This document shows positions 59,252-64,000 of a stretch of 64,000 nucleotides of DNA, piece after piece. Positions within the stretch are counted from its first letter, which is position 1; each line of letters starts with the position of its first letter. The position numbers were made by a program, and so were the translations under genes. The stretch is from NCBI RefSeq assembly GCF_947179515.1, contig NC_067481.1:22150593-22214592 (forward strand). The letters are read 5' to 3'. The notes beneath the pieces are model-generated. The model saw only the letters and a list, made by a program, of their open reading frames with translations. It was not told the origin of the DNA and did not search any database. Source of the stretch: Apodemus sylvaticus. Its lineage: Eukaryota; Chordata; Mammalia; Rodentia; Muridae.

Positions 59252-59411
59252 GCCAGGCAGTGGTAGCACATGACGTTAATCCCCGAACTTGGGAGGTACA
59301 AGCAGGTAGATTTCTGAGTTCAAGGCCAGCCTGGTCTACAGAGTGAGTTCCCGGACAGCCAGGGCTACACAGAGAAACTCTATCTCAAAAAAAAAAAAAA
59401 AAAAAAAAAAA
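59252..59411 (+). mobile_element. B1 SINE
   Basis: GAGCCAGGCAGTGGTAGCAC to CTCTATCTC, with an A-rich tail running into a purine array. Confidence 0.9.
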
Positions 59412-59512
59412 GGAAAGAAAGAGAGGGAGAGAGAGAGAAGAGAAGAGAGAAGAGAAGAGAAGAGAAGAGAAGAGAAGAGAAGAGAAGAGAAGAGAAGAGA
59501 AAAGAAAAGAAA
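59412..59512. repeat. (GAGAA)n purine array
   Basis: About 100 bp of pure purine with pentamer periodicity, following the B1 tail. Confidence 0.95.
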
Positions 59513-59521
59513 CAGTCACAG

Positions 59522-59710
59522 AGGGCCTGAGAGATAGCTCAGTGGTTAAGAGTGGTTAAGAGACTGCTCTTCCAGAGGTCCTGAGTTCAATTCCCAGCAA
59601 CCACAAGGTGGCTCACAGCCATCTGTAATGGGATCTGATGCCCACTTCTGGTGTGTCTGAAGAGAGCAATGGTGTACTCATATACATGAAATAAATAAAT
59701 AAATCTAAAA
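59522..59710 (+). mobile_element. B2 SINE with internal decamer duplication
   Basis: GGCCTGAGAGATAGCTCAGT, with GAGTGGTTAA repeated, to AAATAAATAAATAAATC. Confidence 0.93.
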
Positions 59711-60039
59711 AGGAAATGGGGTGGGAAAGTTGAGGCAGTCAAATTGAGACCCTGATTGACCTTTTTCTCCATTAGAGTGTGAGAGTCTGGCTTCCTGCTC
59801 AAAAATATAGCCTCTTTTTCTACCATGGGATGAGCTATGATAACTTTTACTAGAAATGGTTTCTCCCTGTAACTGCTCTCAAGGACATGAGGTTTTAGCT
59901 TGGGGCTGTTTAGCTGTTCTGTCTCTCCATTCCAAAGCCAGGGAACCCAGTCTGTCTCAGGATACTGGAAGTCAGAGGACACATCATGCAGGTACATACA
60001 CACACCATTATAATTAATGTGTTGTCTTTAAAATACTTA

Positions 60040-60222
60040 ATTGTGTGTGTATATGAGTGTCTTGCCTGCATGTGTTTATGTACACTCTATGAGCCTTGTG
60101 CTGGCAGCAACCAGAAGAAGGCATCAGATCTCCAGGAATCAAAGGGGAACTGAGCCCTGGTACTTTGCAAACGCAAGCACAGCAAGCATTCCTAACCGCT
60201 GAGACATCTCTCCAGCCCCTAC
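60040..60222 (-). mobile_element. B3 SINE
   Basis: GAAGGCATCAGATCTCC and CTGAGACATCTCTCCAGCCC. Confidence 0.8.
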
Positions 60223-60559
60223 AAACTTTTTGAGCTTATTGTGTGCTGTGGAAAGTGTAAGTATGGACAATTTCCAGATCGTGCTAGGGAACCAGCATTG
60301 TCCTAATTCCAGAGCCAGATGAAGACATCACAAGACCAGCATGACTCATGAATATGGACACAACATCCTGAACACAGGCTAGCAGATTATATCCATCAGC
60401 ATATAAAGGGAACTGTTATATAAATATAAAAAGACATAAAGAGAACATATCAGCATATAAAAGGAACTGTACACTACAACAAAGTCAGATTTATCTTTGT
60501 AATTCAGAGAGAGCTTAGCATAAAAGAGTCTATTTGAGTATTAATATAATTAAAAATAG

Positions 60560-60705
60560 AAACAGAGCTGGGTGGTGGCATGTGGTGGCACTCCCAGCAC
60601 TCAGGAGGCAGAGGCAGGTGCCCCTCTGAGTTCGAAGCCAGCCTAGACTATAGAGTGAGTTCCAGGACAGCCAGGGCCTATTACAGAGAAAACATGTCTA
60701 AGAAA
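60560..60705 (+). mobile_element. B1 SINE
   Basis: CACTCCCAGCACTCAGGAGG to GAGAAAACATGTC. Confidence 0.88.
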
Positions 60706-60710
60706 CAACA

Positions 60711-60865
60711 AGGCCGGGCGGTGGTGGCGCACGCCTGTAATCCCAGCACTCGGGAGGCAGAGGCAGGCGGATTTCTGAGTTTGAGACCAGCCTGGTCTAC
60801 AGAGTGAGTTCCAGGACAGCCAAGGCTATACAGAGAAACCCTGTCTCAGAAAACAACAACAACAA
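60711..60865 (+). mobile_element. Young B1 SINE
   Basis: GGCCGGGCGGTGGTGGCGCA to AAACCCTGTCTC, very close to the Mus B1 consensus. Confidence 0.96.
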
Positions 60866-60929
60866 CTGGGATTTAGTCAGGGAACAAGCAAAGCTTTTGG
60901 CCCAGGCATTCATTTATTCATGAAATATT

Positions 60930-61101
60930 GTTTGAGTTTTTTTTTGTTTTGGATTTGGTTTTTTTCTGAGACAGGGTTTCTCTGTGTAGCCCTGGCTATC
61001 CTGGAGCTCACTCTGTAGACCAGGCTGGCCTCGAACTCAGAAATCCACCTGCCTTTGCCTCCCGAGTGCTGGGATTACAGGCATGCACCACCACCGCCCG
61101 G
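60930..61101 (-). mobile_element. Young B1 SINE with 16-bp target-site duplication
   Basis: Flanked by TTATTCATGAAATATT at 60914-60929 and 61102-61117. Inverted relative to the B1 at 60711-60865. Confidence 0.96.
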
Positions 61102-61199
61102 TTATTCATGAAATATTAAGATTATTTCTGGAAACAAAGTGGATGGGTAGAAAAACACGAAGTTACAGATGGCTTTAACTACAACGATTTCAGACAGTG

Positions 61200-61800
61200 C
61201 TGAAATCTCATAGCTCCTGTCACACTGGTGAAAAACTCCACGCTCTCCCTAAGATCAGGAACAAAAATGGAAGAAAACTACACACGCTCCCTAAGATCTG
61301 GAAGCTACAAGTGTGATACTCTTCTGTGGGAAAGCATCTTCAGCAAAAAGCCTCGGCGTCTCCAGCACATCCTGAGAAAATGAACGGCAGCAGCAGCGCA
61401 GAATAGGACACACAGAGTCACATGCGTGTCAGGAGGTGCGGATGTAAGGACAGTAGCAAGTCTTACAACTTAGCAAGAAGAAAAAAAAACAAGTTCAAAC
61501 GTGAGCGCATGATATGATTAGATATTTCTCTACATAGGGCCAATAAACACATGGAAAGATGACTGATACCAGTCGTGAGTAAAGTGTACATTAAAACCAC
61601 TATGAGGGAAGGCAGTGGTGGTCCAGGCCTTTAATCCCAACATGCAGGAAGCAGAGGCAGGAGGCTCTCTTAATTCAAGGTCAGCTTGGTCTACAGAATG
61701 AGTTCCAGGACAGCCTGGGCTACAGAGAGAAACCCTGTCTTGAAAAACAAACAAACAAACACACACAATGAGACACCATTTCATACACTTTGGAACAGTG
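61200..61800 (+). mobile_element. Old L1 ORF2 remnant, interrupted
   Basis: TGGTGAAAAACTCCACGCTC and CTAAGATCAGGAACAAA, then CCAATAAACACATGGAAAGA and, after a B1, ATGAGACACCATTTCATACA. The order matches L1 ORF2. The frame is broken. Confidence 0.6.
61611..61770 (+). mobile_element. B1 SINE inside the L1 remnant
   Basis: GGCCTTTAATCCCAACATGC to AAACCCTGTCTTG, with an AAAC tail. Confidence 0.88.
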
Positions 61801-61802
61801 TC

Positions 61803-61880
61803 AGAGGCAGGTATGGTGGTGGACATTTGTAATCCCAGTGCTCAGAAAGCTGAGGCAGGAGGATGAGAAATTCAAGGCTA
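61803..61880 (+). mobile_element. B1-like fragment
   Basis: GGTATGGTGGTGGACATTTG to GCTGAGGCAGGAGG. Confidence 0.6.
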
Positions 61881-61881
61881 G

Positions 61882-62030
61882 GGCCGAGAGATGATAGGTA
61901 AAGGCACTTGCTGCCAAGTTTGATGACCTTACTTTGATCTCAACACCCACGTGGCAGAATGAGAGAACTGATACCCACAGGTTGTCTCTGATCTCCACAT
62001 AGGCTGTGGCACATGTATAAATACATATTT
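61882..62030 (+). mobile_element. B3 SINE
   Basis: TAAAGGCACTTGCTGCCAAG and GTCTCTGATCTCCACATAGG. Confidence 0.75.
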
Positions 62031-62034
62031 TGTG

Positions 62035-62272
62035 TTGTTTCTTTAAGACAGGTTCTATGCTGCCCTGGATATCCTGGAACTGCCTTTGTAGACCAAGCTG
62101 GCTTGAACTCACAGAGATCCATCTGCCTCTGCCTCTGCCTCTGCCTCTCTGCCTCTCTGCCTCTCTGCCTCTCTGCCTCTCTGCCTCTCTGCCTCTCTGC
62201 TTCTGCCTCTGCCTCTGCCTCTGCCTCCCGAGTCCTAAGACCAAAGGCCTGCACTACCACACCTGACAAATG
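62035..62272 (-). mobile_element. B1 SINE with internal repeat expansion
   Basis: GACAGGTTCTATGCTGCCCT ... GATCCATCTGCCTC, then about 100 bp of TGCCTC/TGCCTCTC repeats, then CCCGAGTCCTAAGACC. Confidence 0.88.
62123..62227. repeat. (CTGCCT)n/(CTCTCTGC)n expansion inside B1
   Basis: Hexamer and octamer units derived from the CTGCCTCTGCCTCC stretch of the host B1. Confidence 0.95.
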
Positions 62273-62689
62273 CAGAGTTGTCTTGGGCATGCTGACACCG
62301 TTCTAAAGTTGGCTTGGCATTAGTCTCCTGGACCCTTGGAGATCCTGAACACGTCAAATCACATACTCAATGGGTGACTCGTGTAGTGTGTGGATTATAT
62401 CTAATAAATCTGTTACTAAAAAAATAAAAGCCGATGTGGGGGGCGATCCGAGACATCTGTCACCATATTGATCACCAAGGTTAATTGGGTTTATCTGGCT
62501 TGCTAGCTGGGTGTTTCCATCCTCCCTCACAGTTCCACGTGTGTCCCTTCTGAATGATACTGGGTTGAAGAAACCAACCTTCTGTTACAGAAGAGGACCA
62601 ATCCTGGGTCAAGCCTGGACAAGTTGTTATTGTGCCCATTTGAAGGCGAGTATAAGGTGGTCAAGTATCCAAAACTCTAGATGGTGCCT

Positions 62690-62882
62690 GTGGTGGTTTG
62701 AATGAAAATGACCCTCATCGGCCGGGCGGTGGTGGCGCATGCCTGTAATCCCAGCACTCTGGGAGGCAGAGGTAGGTGGATTTCTGAATCCGAGGCCAGC
62801 CTGGTCTACAGAGTGAGTTCCAGGATAGCCAGAGCTATACAGAGAAACCCTGTCTCAAAAAAAACCAAAATCCAAAAAACAA

Positions 62883-62913
<31 letters not shown>

Positions 62914-63175
62914 AAGAAAAAGAAAAAAGAAAGAAAGAAAATGACCCTCATTAACTCATGGGGAGTGGCCCATCAGGAGGTGTGACTTGTTGGAGGAAGT
63001 GCATCACTGGGGGCCCAGTGTGGCTCTCTCTTCCTGCTGCCTGTCAATCAGGATGTAAGGCGCTCAGCCACCTCTCCAGCATGTCTGCTTGTGTGCCACC
63101 ACGCTTCCCACCTGGATAACAGTAAACTGTACGCCAGCCCCAGTTCACAGCAATAAAGCCCCGAGACAGCACCCA
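62690..63175 (+). repeat. Rodent interspersed repeat split by a B1
   Basis: GTGGTGGTTTGAATGAAAAT at 62691 continues after the B1 with GGAGTGGCCCATCAGGAGG, TTGTTGGAGGAAGTGCATCA and CAGTTCACAGCAATAAAGCC. The name is uncertain. Confidence 0.6.
62719..62936 (+). mobile_element. B1 SINE with 15-bp duplication and GA-rich tail
   Basis: Young B1 flanked by GAAAATGACCCTCAT at 62704-62718 and 62937-62951. The tail is an AG/AAAG array. Confidence 0.95.
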
Positions 63176-63539
63176 AATAAGGCAGTCTGCTTTTCAAATC
63201 ATAAAGAAAGGAATAAGCAAATGTGTGTTCTTCAAGACAGAAGGGAAAAGAGGTGGGGAGAGGAGGAGAAGTGGTTCAAGAGGCTCAGCTGAGAAGAGAT
63301 GCAAGGCTTCCCACAAGTCCTGGGTGTTCACCATTGAAAGTCGGGTATTTCAAGGGTTGATGTCCAGAGCACAGGTGGAAGAGGGTTCACACAGGCCACA
63401 GGGTGGCCCACCTGGATGGGTATTCACACCACACTGCCTGATCATGTCCTGGGATGGCATTGTTTGGCCTTTTTTTCTTCTTTTTTATCTTTTTGGTCCT
63501 ATTAGTCATAGGCTTGTTTGATTTTTATCTTCATTTTTG

Positions 63540-63660
63540 TGTTGTTGGTTTTTTGTTTTGTTTAGGGTTTTTTGTTTGTTTATTTCTTTGGGGTTTTGTT
63601 GTTTTGTTTTGCTGAGTGTCTCACTCTGAGGCTCTGGCTGTCTTACTAACTTTATAGACC
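63540..63660 (-). mobile_element. T/G-rich stretch with diverged B1 fragment
   Basis: Long (TTTG)n-like run, then GAGGCTCTGGCTGTCTTACT and CTTTATAGACC. Confidence 0.5.
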
Positions 63661-63663
63661 TCT

Positions 63664-64000
63664 GATGGCTATTCTTGGTTGACCAAGAGGTTGAATCAAG
63701 AGGTTCTTGTAGACCTCTTGATTACTTCTGGAATTAACTAAAATCCAAATGGCTGGGCATCCCGTGGGGATTTTTATTTTTATTTATTAAATAATTTGAA
63801 ATGGGAAGACTCATTTCTAATCCAGATCTTTGAAGTGCGAAGACCCACTTTAATTTGGGTCATGTCTTCTACTGGCATCCTATATAAAGGACATGGAAGA
63901 AAGAAGCTTACTTTCTGCCTGCTCGCTGTCACCCTTACCAGATGCCCACTGGCGAGCCTCTCCCTCACTGGCATTAGAGTCAACTACCCTGGAATTCTGG
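63664..64000 (+). repeat. Probable rodent interspersed repeat, cut by the window end
   Basis: CTATATAAAGGACATGGAAG and CACTGGCATTAGAGTC, with GGGAAGACTC and GCGAAGACCC as partial internal duplicates, match a multi-copy rodent repeat I recall but cannot name with certainty. Confidence 0.4.

Larger units (their letters stand above)
54406..64000. other. Intergenic region downstream of Stat5b
   Basis: 9.6 kb dominated by SINEs, nested older repeats and SINE-tail microsatellites. No exon, CpG island or coding-like reading frame is seen. In mouse the next gene beyond the Stat5b 3' end is Ghdc, which would lie past the window end. Confidence 0.75.

Noticed and set aside
54406..64000. Start of the next gene (Ghdc expected from mouse synteny)
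   Set aside because: No exon-like sequence is recognisable. The gene would begin beyond the window end.

Overview
This is a rodent, almost certainly Mus, genomic window. It carries many B1, B2, B3/B4 and ID SINEs, several of them young B1 copies with intact target-site duplications, plus abundant (TG)n and (TC)n tracts. The one protein-coding gene is Stat5b, on the + strand, encoding signal transducer and activator of transcription 5B. Eighteen coding exons join in frame through GT-AG introns to give 2,361 nt, that is 786 codons plus TGA. Exon numbers assume one non-coding exon 1 upstream. The C-terminus ending in ...QWIPHAQS separates STAT5B from its paralog STAT5A.

Layout. Positions 1-26247 are the 3' part of intron 1. 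They hold SINEs, two URR1-type hAT fragments, old L1 pieces, simple repeats, one apparent retrocopy on the minus strand (about 4393-5330) and several repeat-free islands that could be regulatory. No promoter-like CpG island or first exon is visible, so exon 1 and the promoter probably lie upstream of the window. Exon 2 (26248-26385) carries the start codon in a strong Kozak context. Exons 2-4 encode the N-terminal domain, 5-8 the coiled coil, 9-12 the DNA-binding domain, 13-14 the linker, 14-16 the SH2 domain, 17 the activating Tyr699, and 18-19 the transactivation domain. The stop codon is at 52057-52059. A 3' UTR of about 2.3 kb has a proximal AATAAA at 53510 and a distal one at 54382.

From about 54.4 kb to 64 kb the sequence is intergenic and dominated by repeats, with nested insertions, SINE tails grown into microsatellites and an L1 ORF2 remnant. 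I see no second gene there.

No unknown biological system is evident. The most useful observations are these: an immediate in-frame stop in the last intron, next to a weak AAG acceptor, which would explain a C-terminally truncated STAT5B; a consensus STAT5 site in intron 3; inverted SINE or microsatellite pairs that could form long RNA hairpins in the pre-mRNA; repeat-free intron-1 islands; and well-resolved nested repeats. All calls are by eye, so repeat boundaries are approximate and some family names are tentative.
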